Shown here in pieces: positions 8,375 through 17,937 of a DNA stretch of 64,000 bases (within the stretch, counting starts at the first letter, position 1; each line of letters starts with the position of its first letter). The notes beneath the pieces were generated by a model that was not told the origin of the DNA, made no database searches, and was given only the letters and a program-made list of their open reading frames with translations. Location: positions 156,666 through 220,665 of the forward strand of contig NZ_JADMJL010000016.1 in NCBI RefSeq assembly GCF_018780585.1, written 5' to 3'. Made by a program: the position numbers and the translations under genes. The stretch comes from Methyloversatilis discipulorum (GTDB taxonomy: Bacteria; Pseudomonadota; Gammaproteobacteria; Burkholderiales; Rhodocyclaceae).

Positions 8375-10318
8375 ATGGGAACGCAGCTCTACAGCATCGG
8401 CATCTCCGGACTGAATGCGGCGCAGGCCGCACTGGTCACGACCGGTCACAACATTTCGAATGCGGCGACCACCGGTTACACCCGGCAGGAAGTCATCTTC
8501 GGCACCAACGATCCACAGCAGACCGGCGCCGGCTTCTTCGGCCAGGGCGCCCGGATCGAAACCGTGCGCCGCATCTACAGCCAGTTCCTGACGGCCCAGG
8601 TGATGGAGGCGCGTACGCAGAGCGCCGAGTACAACGCCTACGCCGACCAGATCGGTGCCCTCGACAACCTGCTTGCCGACGCCGACGCGGGCATGTCGCC
8701 GGCGATGTCAGGCTTCTTCGATGCGCTGCAGAGCGTGACGGCCTCGCCCACCTCGCTCGCCGCCCGGCAGTCGGTGATTTCGGCGGCACAGGCCATGACC
8801 GCACGCTTCAACGCGCTCGATCTGCGGCTGGACGAGGTCCGTACCGGTCTCAATGGCGAAATCTCGGGCACCGTCGAGGAAATCAATCAGCTCGCGACGC
8901 AGATCGCCCGCTACAACAACCAGATTGCCGTGGCGGAGGCGAGCACTGGTCCGACCCGTCTGGCCAACGACATGCTCGACATGCGCGAGCGGCTGATCAG
9001 CCAGCTGAACGACCTGGTTCGGGTGACCCAGCTGCAGCAGAGCGATGGCTCGATCAATCTTTTCATCGGCAACGGTCAGCCCGTCGTCGTCGGTGGCAGC
9101 GCCTTCCTGCTGACCGCCGGACCGTCGGTCGAGGACGCCAGCCGCACCGAAGTCACCTACACGGCGCCCGGCGGCACCGTGCTGCGCATGCAGGAGTCCT
9201 CGCTCAGCGGCGGCAAGCTCGGTGGCCTGCTGGCCTTCCGCCGCGAAACGCTGGACGAGGCGCAGAACGCACTCGGCCGCGTCGCCATCGGCATGGCGGA
9301 GCAGTTCAACGCGCAACACCTGCTCGGCCAGGACCTGAACGGGGCGCTGGGAACAGCCTTCTTCAATACGCTGTCGGGCAGCGCGCTGCCGGCGAGCACC
9401 AACGACACAGTCGCGGCGGCTCAGGTCAACGTGACGATCAACGACTCGTCTGAACTGACCACCAGCGACTATCGCCTGCGCTACGACGGCGCCAACTACA
9501 CGCTCACCCGCCTGTCCGACAACGTGAGCTGGACTGCGGCGACGCTGGGCGGTCTGCCGCCTGCCGGCAGCCCGCAGGGCTTCACGCTGGATTCGGGCGC
9601 CACTACCCTGGCCGCCGGCGACAGCTTCCTGATCCAGCCGACGCGCAATGGCGCATCCGACATCCGGACCGTGCTGTCCGACCCGCGCATGCTGGCAGTG
9701 GCGATGCCGATCAGCACCGCGGCCAGCCTGACCAACGCCGGCACGGGCGCAATCAGTGCGGGTACCGTTACCTCGACCACCGGCCTGCCGCTGGGCGGCC
9801 CGATCACGCTGACCTTCGACGCCGCGACCAATGTGTTCAACGTGACCGGCGGGCCGGGCGGCACCATCGCCTACAACCCGGCCACCGATTCCGCCGGCGC
9901 AAGCTTCACCTTCGCCGGCCAGGGCGGCTTCACCTTCCAGCTGTCGGGGATTCCGCGCGACGGTGACACCTTCACCATACAGGCCAATGCCAGCGGTCAG
10001 GGCGACAACCGCAACCTGCTGGCGCTGGCCGCGCTGCAGGACGCGGACACGCTGGCCGGCGGAACCACCGGCTTCCAGGGTGCCTACGCGCAGATGGTTG
10101 CCGAGATCGGTTCGCAGGCACGCGAAATCCAGGTGAACCAGAAGGCACAGGACGTGCTGCTGTCGCGTGTCACCGAGTCGCAGCAGTCGCTGTCGGGCGT
10201 CAATCTCGATGAAGAAGCGGCCAATCTGCTCCGTTATCAACAGGCATACCAGGCGTCCGGCAAGATGATTGAGATCGCCAGTCGGCTGTTCGACACCGTG
10301 CTGCAACTGGGCGGCTGA
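8375..10318 (+). CDS. flgK: FlgK, hook-filament junction protein 1
   Basis: Hook-associated protein that joins hook and filament. The 647-residue product begins MGTQLYSIGISGLNAAQAAL with TGHNISNAATTGYTRQEV, the FlgK N-terminal signature. It ends SGVNLDEEAANLLRYQQAYQ and ASGKMIEIASRLFDTVLQ, the matching C-terminal helix. The large middle is beta-rich and variable, and the protein is longer than the E. coli form (about 550), as is common in betaproteobacteria. It is followed 11 bases later by flgL. Confidence 0.96.
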   Translation: MGTQLYSIGISGLNAAQAALVTTGHNISNAATTGYTRQEVIFGTNDPQQTGAGFFGQGARIETVRRIYSQFLTAQVMEARTQSAEYNAYADQIGALDNLLADADAGMSPAMSGFFDALQSVTASPTSLAARQSVISAAQAMTARFNALDLRLDEVRTGLNGEISGTVEEINQLATQIARYNNQIAVAEASTGPTRLANDMLDMRERLISQLNDLVRVTQLQQSDGSINLFIGNGQPVVVGGSAFLLTAGPSVEDASRTEVTYTAPGGTVLRMQESSLSGGKLGGLLAFRRETLDEAQNALGRVAIGMAEQFNAQHLLGQDLNGALGTAFFNTLSGSALPASTNDTVAAAQVNVTINDSSELTTSDYRLRYDGANYTLTRLSDNVSWTAATLGGLPPAGSPQGFTLDSGATTLAAGDSFLIQPTRNGASDIRTVLSDPRMLAVAMPISTAASLTNAGTGAISAGTVTSTTGLPLGGPITLTFDAATNVFNVTGGPGGTIAYNPATDSAGASFTFAGQGGFTFQLSGIPRDGDTFTIQANASGQGDNRNLLALAALQDADTLAGGTTGFQGAYAQMVAEIGSQAREIQVNQKAQDVLLSRVTESQQSLSGVNLDEEAANLLRYQQAYQASGKMIEIASRLFDTVLQLGG

Positions 10319-10329
10319 GGAGAGTTGTA

Positions 10330-11622
10330 ATGCGCGTTTCCACCAACACCATCTACGAAACCGGTACCTCCGGCCTCGTGCGTCAGAGCGGCGACCTGTT
10401 CAGGTTGCAGCAGCAGTTGTCCACCGGCCGCCGCGTGCTGGCGCCATCCGACGATCCGGTGGCGTCCGCGCGGGCGCTCGAAGTCGAGCAATCGAAGTCG
10501 ATGAACGACCAGTTCGCGGTGAACCGTCGCGACGCCAGCAGCGCGCTCGGTTTCGCCGAATCGCAGATCGCCACCGCTGGCGACATCCTGGCAACCATCC
10601 GCGAGCGACTCATCCAGTCGCGCAGCGCGACGCTGGCCGATTCCGACCGCAAGGCGATTGCCACCGACATCCGCGCGATGTTCTCCGAAATGATGGGTAT
10701 CGCGAATTCGCGCGATGCGTTCGGCGACTATCTGTTCAGCGGCTACAAGAGTACGACCCAGCCCTTCTCCGGCAGTGTCGAGGCCGGTGTGAGCTACGCT
10801 GGCGACGACGGTCAGCGCGAAGCACAGGTGGGCAGCAATCGCCGCCTGGCGATCAGCGATTCCGGCGCCAACGTGTTCATGCGCGTGCCCTCGGGCAACG
10901 GCAACTTCTCGCTGACGCCGGACCCGGCGAACCGTGGCACCGCCGTGCTCGATGCCGGCAGTGTCACCGACATGAGCGCGTGGAACGATCCGGCCAACTC
11001 GGGCGACTTCGAGGTCGTATTCGCGGTGTCCGGCGGCGTGACCACTTACGACATCATCGACAACGCGAGCGGCAATTCGCTGCTGACCGGTGCCGCGCCC
11101 GGCGGCGCGCCGCTGCCGCGTACCTTCCTGCCGGGCGACGTGATCAACCTGCGCTCGAACGGCGGCTCCGAGCCGCCCTTCAACTTCGGTGCCCGTTTCT
11201 CGATGACCGGCGCCCCCGCCGACGGCGATCGCGTATCGATGCAGATCAGCACGTCGCAGAGCGTGTTCGAAACCATCGGCGACGTGATTCTTGCGCTCGA
11301 ACAGCCGGCCTCCGGTGACGCGAACGCGCTGGCCAAGGTGAGCAATGCGATCGGTTCGGCGATTTCCAACATCGATCGGTCGACCGACAACCTGCTGACC
11401 ACGCGAGCGCGCATCGGCGCTCGCAGCTCCGAGCTGGCGGCGCTCGATTCGCTGGGCGAAGAGGTGAATCTGCAGTTCGAGTCCTCGCTGTCCACGCTGC
11501 GCGACCTTAACTACACTGAGGCGCTGAGCAAGCTGACGCAGCAGCAGGCTTATCTGCAGGCGGCCCAGCAGTCCTTCCTGAAGGTGTCCGGCCTGTCGCT
11601 GTTCAACTTCATCGGAGCCTGA
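10330..11622 (+). CDS. flgL: FlgL, hook-filament junction protein 3
   Basis: Hook-associated protein between FlgK and flagellin. The 430-residue product starts MRVSTNTIYETGTSGLVRQS and carries LSTGRRVLAPSDDPVASARA, the flagellin-family helical motif. The C-terminus (EEVNLQFESSLSTLRDLNY, then EALSKLTQQQAYLQAAQQSF and LKVSGLSLFNFI) is the flagellin-like ND1/CD1 partner. It is longer than the E. coli protein (317) because of an expanded central beta region. A GGAGAG ribosome site precedes the ATG. Confidence 0.95.
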   Translation: MRVSTNTIYETGTSGLVRQSGDLFRLQQQLSTGRRVLAPSDDPVASARALEVEQSKSMNDQFAVNRRDASSALGFAESQIATAGDILATIRERLIQSRSATLADSDRKAIATDIRAMFSEMMGIANSRDAFGDYLFSGYKSTTQPFSGSVEAGVSYAGDDGQREAQVGSNRRLAISDSGANVFMRVPSGNGNFSLTPDPANRGTAVLDAGSVTDMSAWNDPANSGDFEVVFAVSGGVTTYDIIDNASGNSLLTGAAPGGAPLPRTFLPGDVINLRSNGGSEPPFNFGARFSMTGAPADGDRVSMQISTSQSVFETIGDVILALEQPASGDANALAKVSNAIGSAISNIDRSTDNLLTTRARIGARSSELAALDSLGEEVNLQFESSLSTLRDLNYTEALSKLTQQQAYLQAAQQSFLKVSGLSLFNFIGA

Positions 11623-11624
11623 TC

Positions 11625-12080
11625 ATGACGGCACGCCTGTCCGCAGTCTTGCTTGCCGCCACGCTGGCGGCGGCCTGTTCGTCGCTCGATCGCTCGTTGC
11701 CAAGTGCGACCAGTTCCGTCATTCCGGATACCAAGCTGCGCTTGACGCCGGGCTACACGACGACGCCGGAAAAGCTCATCTATTTTGCTGGCGCTGCCTA
11801 TCTCGCCTACGTCGTGCTCGATCCGATGGCGCCGAACTGGACCATTGAGGAAGCACAGCTGTCCGAGGACACCTACTACCTCGGCATGAAGAAGATGCGC
11901 ACGCGGCCGGGCGGCGAGGGTGAGGCGCGCATGGTGTTCCGCCGTCGAGCGGAACAGCTGGCGCGCGCCGGCGGTTACGCCGGCTACGACATCGTCAGCT
12001 ACAGCGAGGGCATACAGTCCGAACTGATCGCGCAGCGCGTCGGCGAAGGGGTGATACAGCTGCGCCACGGCACGCGCTGA
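11625..12080 (+). CDS. Conserved lipoprotein of unknown function
   Basis: A 151-residue lipoprotein precursor. The signal peptide ends LAAACSS, with the lipidated Cys near residue 18. The mature part includes EKLIYFAGAAYLAYVVLDPM and APNWTIEEAQLSEDTYYL, followed by an RRRAEQLARAGGYAGYDIVSYSEGI segment typical of small envelope proteins that end in an S-x-G-I-x-S fold element. It starts 2 bases after the flgL stop, so it is probably cotranscribed with flgKL. I do not recognise a characterised family; a link to motility is suggested only by position. Confidence 0.75.
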   Translation: MTARLSAVLLAATLAAACSSLDRSLPSATSSVIPDTKLRLTPGYTTTPEKLIYFAGAAYLAYVVLDPMAPNWTIEEAQLSEDTYYLGMKKMRTRPGGEGEARMVFRRRAEQLARAGGYAGYDIVSYSEGIQSELIAQRVGEGVIQLRHGTR

Positions 12081-12122
12081 ATCGCCGCCGGCCGCGCTGC
12101 CGGCTGCGGTACACTTCGCGCG

Positions 12123-13280
12123 ATGCCGCTCCCCTACTGGCGACTGTCCGCCTACTACCTCTTCTATTTCGCGTTCGTCGGCGCGTTCTCCCCGTACTTC
12201 GGGCTCTACCTGTCCTCGATCGGCTTTTCCGCCGCCGACATTGCCGTTGTCATGTCGCTGATGCAGGTGATGCGCATCGTCGCGCCCGGCATGTGGGGCT
12301 GGCTGGCGGACCGCATCGGCGCGCGCACGCCCATCATCCGCGGTGCAGGCGCGGCCAGCCTGGCAGGTTTCCTCATCTTCTTCAGCACCGAGCAGTTCAT
12401 CGGTGTGTTCATCGCGATGGCGCTCATGTCCTTCTTCTGGAGCGCGTCGCTGCCGCTGGTCGAGGCGCTGACGCTGGAGCACCTCAAATCGAAGGTGGCC
12501 CGCTACGGCGCCATCCGGGTATGGGGCTCGATCGGTTTCGTCATCACCGTGCTTGCGCTGGGCGAGATGCTGGACCGCACCGGCCTGCGTGCCGTGCTGT
12601 GGGCCTGCAGCCTGATACTGGGCGGCATCTGCCTGTTCGCCTTCAGCCTGCCTGAGGCGCCGGAACACGCCGACCGTCCGCGCGCCACCGAGGGCCTGCG
12701 CGACATCCTGCGTCGCCGCCCGGTGGCGGGCCTGTTCGGCGCCGCCTTCTTCATGAGCTGCGCGCACGGTGCGCTGTACGTCTTCTACTCGATCCACCTG
12801 GATGAGCATGGCTACAGCAAGAGCCTGATCGGCGCTCTGTGGACCCTGGGCGTACTGGCCGAGATCGCCGTTTTCCTGTGGATGCCCTCGCTGATGCGCC
12901 GCTTCACGTTGCGCGCCATGCTCCTGGCGGCGCTGGCTGCGGCGGTCCTGCGCTTTGCGATGATAGGTTGGCTGGTCGATTCTCTTCCCTGGCTGCTGGC
13001 GGCCCAACTGCTCCACGGTCTGACCTTCGGCGCCTTTCACGCCAGTTCGGTGGCTGCGCTGAACCAGTGGTTCGACGCCCGCCAGCAGGGCCGGGCGCAG
13101 GCGCTCTACGGCAGCGTGTCCTTCGGCGCTGGCGGCATGGTTGGCGGGCTGATCAGCGGCTGGATGTGGGCGCCGCTCGGCGGCGGCTGGGCCTTTGTGC
13201 TCAGTTCGGTGTTCGCGCTGGCCGGATGTCTGCTGCTGGCGCGCATGTGGCCACCGGGTGAAGTGGTCAGGAGCGGCTGA
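12123..13280 (+). CDS. MFS transporter (MFS_1-like, 3-phenylpropionate permease type)
   Basis: Inner-membrane major facilitator of 385 residues with about 12 predicted hydrophobic segments. The opening YWRLSAYYLFYFAFVGAFSP and YFGLYLSSIGFSAADIAVVM, with WGWLADRIGARTPIIRG after it, matches the family of HcaT-like permeases, in which FYFAFFGxxxPYxxLYL is characteristic. The substrate cannot be deduced; the family is often annotated as 3-phenylpropionate transporter without proof. The start follows the lipoprotein gene by 42 bases and has only a weak ribosome site. Confidence 0.8.
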   Translation: MPLPYWRLSAYYLFYFAFVGAFSPYFGLYLSSIGFSAADIAVVMSLMQVMRIVAPGMWGWLADRIGARTPIIRGAGAASLAGFLIFFSTEQFIGVFIAMALMSFFWSASLPLVEALTLEHLKSKVARYGAIRVWGSIGFVITVLALGEMLDRTGLRAVLWACSLILGGICLFAFSLPEAPEHADRPRATEGLRDILRRRPVAGLFGAAFFMSCAHGALYVFYSIHLDEHGYSKSLIGALWTLGVLAEIAVFLWMPSLMRRFTLRAMLLAALAAAVLRFAMIGWLVDSLPWLLAAQLLHGLTFGAFHASSVAALNQWFDARQQGRAQALYGSVSFGAGGMVGGLISGWMWAPLGGGWAFVLSSVFALAGCLLLARMWPPGEVVRSG

Positions 13281-13311
13281 TCGCTGCCGGCTGGATGCTG
13301 CGCCGCAAGGT

Positions 13312-13317
13312 TATAAT
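13312..13317 (+). promoter_or_regulatory. Candidate -10 box before leuC
   Basis: A perfect TATAAT lies 33 bases upstream of the leuC ATG. No good -35 hexamer is visible at 16-18 bases, so the promoter would be activator-dependent or weak. No leucine-rich leader peptide is seen in the short leader. Confidence 0.4.
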
Positions 13318-13350
13318 CCCCGGTTTCGCTGATCAGCCGGAATCGTTGCA

Positions 13351-14757
13351 ATGGCGCAAACGCTTTACGACAAGCTGTGGTCCAGTCACGTGGTGCATAC
13401 CGAGGATGACGGTACCGCACTGCTCTACATCGACCGTCACCTGGTGCATGAAGTCACCAGCCCGCAGGCCTTCGAAGGTCTGCGACTGGCCAACCGCAAG
13501 CCCTGGCGCGTCGACTCCATCGTCGCCACCGCCGACCACAACGTGCCGACCGACCGCTCGGAGCAGGGCATCGCCGATCCGACCTCGCGTGCCCAGGTCG
13601 AGACGCTGGACGACAATATCCGCGCCTTCGGCGCCTTGGCCTATTTTCCCTTCCGCGACAAGCGCCAGGGCATCGTGCATGTGATCGGCCCTGAGAACGG
13701 CGCCACGCTGCCCGGCATGACCGTGGTCTGCGGCGATTCGCATACCTCGACCCACGGCGCCTTTGGCTGCCTGGCACACGGCATCGGCACGTCGGAAGTC
13801 GAGCACGTCATGGCGACGCAGTGCCTGCTGCAGAAGAAGTCGAAGTCCATGCTCATCCGCGTCGAAGGCGAACTGGGCAAGGGCGTCAGCGCCAAGGACA
13901 TCGCGCTCTACTTCATCGGCGTTATCGGCACGGCCGGTGGTACCGGCTACGCGATCGAGTTCGGTGGTTCGGCCATCCGCGGCCTGTCGATGGAAGGCCG
14001 CATGACGCTGTGCAATATGGCGATCGAGGGCGGTGCCCGCGCCGGCATGGTGGCGGTCGACGACACCACCATCGAGTATCTGCGCGGCCGGCCGTTCTCG
14101 CCACGCGCCGAACAGTGGGATCGCGCGGTCGAGTACTGGCGCACGCTGAAATCTGACGAGGGCGCGCAGTTCGACCGCGTGGTCGACATCGACGCCCGAA
14201 AGATCCTGCCGCAGGTGACCTGGGGCACATCGCCGGAGATGGTGACCGACGTGCGCGGCCAGGTGCCGGCGCCGGAAGATTTCGCCGACCCGGTCAAGCG
14301 CGAGGGCGTGGCCCGCGCGCTGCAGTACATGGGTCTCACGCCGCGTACGCCGATCGACCAGATCCGCATCGACAAGGTGTTCATCGGCTCCTGTACCAAT
14401 TCGCGCATCGAGGACCTGCGTGCCGCGGCCCGCGTGGTCGAGGGGCGCCGCGTTGCCGACAACGTGAAGCTGGCGTTGGTGGTGCCGGGTTCCGGTCTGG
14501 TCAAGGCGCAGGCCGAAGCCGAAGGGCTCGACAAGGTGTTCAAGGCGGCCGGTTTCGAGTGGCGCGAGCCCGGCTGTTCGATGTGCCTGGCGATGAATGC
14601 CGACCGGCTGGAGCCGGGCGAGCGTTGCGCGTCGACCTCGAATCGCAATTTCGAAGGTCGCCAGGGTGCTGGCGGGCGCACCCATCTGGTCAGTCCGCAG
14701 ATGGCGGCGGCTGCGGCGATCGCCGGTCGTTTCGCCGATGTCCGTGAAATTGTCTGA
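13351..14757 (+). CDS. leuC: LeuC, isopropylmalate isomerase large subunit
   Basis: Catalytic [4Fe-4S] subunit that converts 2-isopropylmalate to 3-isopropylmalate with LeuD in leucine synthesis. The 468-residue product has the cluster-binding motifs IGSCTNSR and GCSMCLAMN and the substrate region [20 protein letters not shown]. The N-terminus [15 protein letters not shown] is the usual LeuC start. It is followed by a small entericidin-like gene, then leuD and leuB, so the region is a leucine operon. Confidence 0.98.
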   Translation: MAQTLYDKLWSSHVVHTEDDGTALLYIDRHLVHEVTSPQAFEGLRLANRKPWRVDSIVATADHNVPTDRSEQGIADPTSRAQVETLDDNIRAFGALAYFPFRDKRQGIVHVIGPENGATLPGMTVVCGDSHTSTHGAFGCLAHGIGTSEVEHVMATQCLLQKKSKSMLIRVEGELGKGVSAKDIALYFIGVIGTAGGTGYAIEFGGSAIRGLSMEGRMTLCNMAIEGGARAGMVAVDDTTIEYLRGRPFSPRAEQWDRAVEYWRTLKSDEGAQFDRVVDIDARKILPQVTWGTSPEMVTDVRGQVPAPEDFADPVKREGVARALQYMGLTPRTPIDQIRIDKVFIGSCTNSRIEDLRAAARVVEGRRVADNVKLALVVPGSGLVKAQAEAEGLDKVFKAAGFEWREPGCSMCLAMNADRLEPGERCASTSNRNFEGRQGAGGRTHLVSPQMAAAAAIAGRFADVREIV

Positions 14758-14786
14758 ATGACTGTCTGATCGAGGAAAAGCAGAAC

Positions 14787-14909
14787 ATGAAGCTGATTGC
14801 CGTGATCCTGAGCGCGATGACCCTGATGCTGGCCGGCTGCAACACCGTCGAAGGCATCGGCAAGGACATCAAGAAGGGTGGCGAGGCCATCGAGAAGTCC
14901 GCGAAGTAA
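14787..14909 (+). CDS. Entericidin A/B-like small lipoprotein
   Basis: A 40-residue lipoprotein precursor: [18 protein letters not shown], then [20 protein letters not shown] and AK. The lipobox LAGC and the [18 protein letters not shown] segment are diagnostic of the entericidin family (bacteriolytic-lipoprotein/antidote-like peptides of the outer envelope). A CGAGG ribosome site lies before the ATG. It sits between leuC and leuD in the same direction (29 and 20 base gaps), so it is probably cotranscribed with the leucine genes. Whether it has lytic activity here is unknown. Confidence 0.85.
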   Translation: MKLIAVILSAMTLMLAGCNTVEGIGKDIKKGGEAIEKSAK

Positions 14910-14929
14910 GCGGCGAAACAAGGACAGTC

Positions 14930-15568
14930 ATGAAAGCATTCACCACCCTTGACGGCCTGGTCGCGCCGCTGGACCGCGCCAACGTCGATACCGACGCCAT
15001 CATTCCGAAGCAGTACCTGAAGTCGATCAAGCGTTCGGGCTTTGGCCCGACGCTGTTCGACGAATGGCGCTATCTCGACGTCGGCCAGCCGGGTCAGGAC
15101 CACTCGAAGCGTCCGCTGAACCCGGACTTCGTGCTGAACCAGCCGCGCTTCCAGGGCGCCAGCGTGCTGCTGGTGCGCGAGAACTTCGGCTGCGGCTCGT
15201 CGCGCGAGCACGCGCCGTGGGCGATCGAGGACTACGGCTTTCGCGCCATCATCGGCACCACCTTTGCCGACATCTTCTACAGCAACTGCTTCAAGAACGG
15301 CCTGCTGCCCATCCGCCTGCCGGAGAAGGAAGTCGAACAGCTGTTCCTGCAGTGCGCTGGCACGCCGGGCTACCGCCTGCACATCGACCTGGAGAAGCAG
15401 GTGGTGGTGCGCCCGGATGGCCACGCCATCAAGTTCGACGTCGATGCCTTCCGCAAGTACTGCCTGATCAACGGTTTCGACGACATCGGCCTGACCCTGC
15501 GTCAGGCCGACAAGATCCGCGAGTTCGAAGCGCGTCGTCGCATCGAACAGCCCTGGCTGTTTGCCTGA
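14930..15568 (+). CDS. leuD: LeuD, isopropylmalate isomerase small subunit
   Basis: Small swivelling subunit of isopropylmalate isomerase, partner of LeuC. The 212-residue product has [17 protein letters not shown] near the N-terminus and the active-site loop [14 protein letters not shown], followed by [17 protein letters not shown]. The C-terminus [11 protein letters not shown] resembles other proteobacterial LeuD. AAGGACAG lies before the ATG. It follows the entericidin-like gene and precedes leuB by 18 bases. Confidence 0.98.
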   Translation: MKAFTTLDGLVAPLDRANVDTDAIIPKQYLKSIKRSGFGPTLFDEWRYLDVGQPGQDHSKRPLNPDFVLNQPRFQGASVLLVRENFGCGSSREHAPWAIEDYGFRAIIGTTFADIFYSNCFKNGLLPIRLPEKEVEQLFLQCAGTPGYRLHIDLEKQVVVRPDGHAIKFDVDAFRKYCLINGFDDIGLTLRQADKIREFEARRRIEQPWLFA

Positions 15569-15586
15569 CCCCTACTGGAGCAATCC

Positions 15587-16660
15587 GTGAAAGTCTGTGT
15601 TCTCGCCGGCGACGGCATCGGTCCCGAAATCACCGCCGAAGCGCTGCGTGTGCTGGAGGCGCTGCGCAGTGACGGCCTGAAGATCGAGTTCGAGCACGCG
15701 CTGCTTGGCGGCGGCGCGGTGGACGCGACCGGCGACCCCTATCCGGAAGCGACTTCGAAGCTGGCGCGCGAAGCCGACGCCATCCTGCTTGGCGCGGTCG
15801 GCGGCCCGAAGTGGGACACGCTGCCTCGCGAGCAGCGCCCTGAGCGAGGCCTGCTGCGCATCCGCGCCGAACTGGGCGTGTTCGCCAATCTGCGTCCGGC
15901 CATCCTGTATCCGGAACTGGCCAACGCCTCGTCGCTGAAGCCGGAAATCGTGTCCGGCCTCGACATCCTGATCGTGCGCGAACTGACCGGCGACATCTAT
16001 TTCGGCCAGCCGCGCGGCATCGAAGTGCGCGACACGCCGTGGGGCGAGCAGCGAGTGGGCTGGAACACCATGATCTACGCTGAAGAAGAGATCCGCCGCA
16101 TCGGCCGGGTTGCCTTCGAGGCTGCGCGCAAGCGTTCGAAGCGTCTGTGCTCGGTCGACAAGATGAACGTGCTGGAGTGCACCCAGCTGTGGCGCGAGGT
16201 CATCACGGACATGGCGAAGGACTATCCGGACGTCGAACTGAGTCACATGCTGGTCGACAACGCGGCGATGCAGCTGGTGAAGGCGCCCAAGCAGTTCGAC
16301 GTCGTGGTGACCGGCAACATGTTCGGTGACATCCTGTCGGACGAGGCCTCGATGCTCACCGGTTCCATCGGCATGCTGCCGTCGGCTTCGCTGGACGCGA
16401 ACAACAAGGGCCTGTACGAGCCCAGTCACGGTTCGGCGCCGGACATCGCGGGCAAGGGCGTGGCCAATCCGCTGGCCACCATCCTGTCGGCGGCGATGAT
16501 GCTGCGCTACAGCTTCGGCGATGAAGCGTCGGCCGTGCGCATCGAGAACGCGGTACGCAAGGTGCTGGCCCAGGGCTACCGCACCGGCGACATCTTCGAA
16601 CCGGGCACGACCCGGGTCGGAACGAAGCAGATGGGCGACGCGGTACTCGCGGCCCTGTAA
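15587..16660 (+). CDS. leuB: LeuB, 3-isopropylmalate dehydrogenase
   Basis: NAD-dependent oxidative decarboxylation of 3-isopropylmalate, third specific step of leucine synthesis. The 357-residue protein begins at a GTG (CTGGAG before it) with [20 protein letters not shown]. It contains the substrate motif [13 protein letters not shown] and the cofactor/metal region [20 protein letters not shown] and [20 protein letters not shown]. Length and motifs are normal. It is followed 21 bases later by asd. Confidence 0.98.
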   Translation: MKVCVLAGDGIGPEITAEALRVLEALRSDGLKIEFEHALLGGGAVDATGDPYPEATSKLAREADAILLGAVGGPKWDTLPREQRPERGLLRIRAELGVFANLRPAILYPELANASSLKPEIVSGLDILIVRELTGDIYFGQPRGIEVRDTPWGEQRVGWNTMIYAEEEIRRIGRVAFEAARKRSKRLCSVDKMNVLECTQLWREVITDMAKDYPDVELSHMLVDNAAMQLVKAPKQFDVVVTGNMFGDILSDEASMLTGSIGMLPSASLDANNKGLYEPSHGSAPDIAGKGVANPLATILSAAMMLRYSFGDEASAVRIENAVRKVLAQGYRTGDIFEPGTTRVGTKQMGDAVLAAL

Positions 16661-16681
16661 CAGACGGACAAGGAAACGGAC

Positions 16682-17797
16682 ATGTTGAAGCTCGGTATGG
16701 TGGGTTGGCGCGGCATGGTGGGCTCGGTGCTCATGCAGCGCATGCGCGAGGAAAACGATTTCGCACTGGTCGAACCAGTGTTCTTCACGACGTCCAGCGT
16801 CGGCGCCGCCGGCCCGGACGTGGGGCAGGGCAGTGCGCCGCTGCTGGATGCGACCGACGTCGCCCAGCTGGCGAAGATGGACGCCATCATCACCTGCCAG
16901 GGCGGCGACTACACCAACGAGGTGTATCCAAAGCTGCGTGCCGCCGGCTGGAAGGGCTACTGGATCGACGCCGCCTCCGCGCTGCGCATGAAGGACGACG
17001 CCATCATCATTCTCGACCCGGTCAACATGGGCGTGATCAAGGACGGTCTGGCGCGTGGCGTGAAGGACTACATCGGCGGCAACTGCACGGTCAGTCTGAT
17101 GCTGATGGGCGTCGGCGCGCTGTTCTCGGCCGGTCTGGTCGAGTGGATGAGCGCCATGACCTATCAGGCGGCGTCGGGCGCCGGTGCGCAGAACATGCGC
17201 GAACTGCTGAGCCAGATGGGCACGCTGCACAGCGTGGCCGCACCGATGCTGAAGGACAACGCGTCGGCCATCCTCGACATCGACCGCGCAGTCACCGACA
17301 GCCTGCGCAGCGCCGATTTCCCGAAGGCCCAGTTCGGGGTGCCGCTGGCCGGCTCGCTGATCCCCTACATCGACAAGGAACTGGACGGCGGGCAGAGCAA
17401 GGAAGAGTGGAAGGGTCAGGCCGAAACCAACAAGATTCTTGGTCGCAGCGGTGCCGATCTCACGCCGATTGATGGCATCTGTGTCCGGGTTGGCGCGATG
17501 CGCTGCCATTCGCAGGCGCTAACCATCAAGTTGAAGCGCGATGTGCCGTTGGACGAGATCGAAAGCATGATCCGCGAAGCCAACGCCTGGGTGAAGTTCG
17601 TGCCCAACCATCGCGAGGACAGCATGCGCGACCTGACGCCGGCAGCGGTCAGTGGTTCGCTGACCATTCCGGTCGGTCGCGTGCGCAAGCTCAACATGGG
17701 GCCGGACTATCTCGGTGCCTTCACCTGCGGCGACCAGCTGCTGTGGGGGGCGGCGGAACCGCTGCGCCGCATGCTGCGTATCCTGGTCGAAGCCTGA
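16682..17797 (+). CDS. asd: Asd, aspartate-semialdehyde dehydrogenase
   Basis: Reduces aspartyl phosphate to aspartate semialdehyde, the branch-point intermediate for lysine/diaminopimelate, methionine and threonine. The 371-residue product has the dinucleotide-binding start [20 protein letters not shown] and the catalytic cysteine in [12 protein letters not shown]. The downstream [16 protein letters not shown] and the histidine region [15 protein letters not shown] are also present. This is the Gram-negative (E. coli-like) Asd subgroup. It follows leuB and precedes fimV, a common order in beta- and gammaproteobacteria. Confidence 0.97.
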   Translation: MLKLGMVGWRGMVGSVLMQRMREENDFALVEPVFFTTSSVGAAGPDVGQGSAPLLDATDVAQLAKMDAIITCQGGDYTNEVYPKLRAAGWKGYWIDAASALRMKDDAIIILDPVNMGVIKDGLARGVKDYIGGNCTVSLMLMGVGALFSAGLVEWMSAMTYQAASGAGAQNMRELLSQMGTLHSVAAPMLKDNASAILDIDRAVTDSLRSADFPKAQFGVPLAGSLIPYIDKELDGGQSKEEWKGQAETNKILGRSGADLTPIDGICVRVGAMRCHSQALTIKLKRDVPLDEIESMIREANAWVKFVPNHREDSMRDLTPAAVSGSLTIPVGRVRKLNMGPDYLGAFTCGDQLLWGAAEPLRRMLRILVEA

Positions 17798-17806
17798 CGT
17801 AGCACC

Positions 17807-17838
17807 CGACACGCTGCTTCACCGCAAGCAGCGTGTCG
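17807..17838 (+). terminator. Perfect 13-bp inverted repeat after asd
   Basis: CGACACGCTGCTT and its exact reverse complement are separated by 6 bases, beginning 9 bases after the asd stop. No run of T follows, so it is either a weak terminator or an mRNA 3'-end stabiliser that separates the leu-asd unit from fimV. Confidence 0.55.
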
Positions 17839-17875
17839 TAACAGACAGTTTCGCAACATAAAGCGACTGTTTAGC

Positions 17876-17904
17876 TTGCAGGGCTAAGACCATGATGTTA
17901 TTTT
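17876..17904 (+). promoter_or_regulatory. Candidate sigma-70 promoter of fimV
   Basis: TTGCAG and TATTTT are separated by exactly 17 bases in a locally AT-rich stretch. The predicted leader is about 25 bases and contains a GAGG ribosome site before the GTG start of fimV. Confidence 0.45.
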
Positions 17905-17937
17905 GAGATTTGGGTTTTAGCGCGCGAGGAAAACGCG

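Noticed and set aside
13281..13350. Leucine attenuator before leuC
   Set aside because: The leader is too short and has no run of leucine codons or terminator-antiterminator pair.
15572..17509. Long minus-strand open frame over leuB and asd
   Set aside because: Antisense to two certain housekeeping genes; composition His/Arg/Val-rich as expected of a GC shadow.
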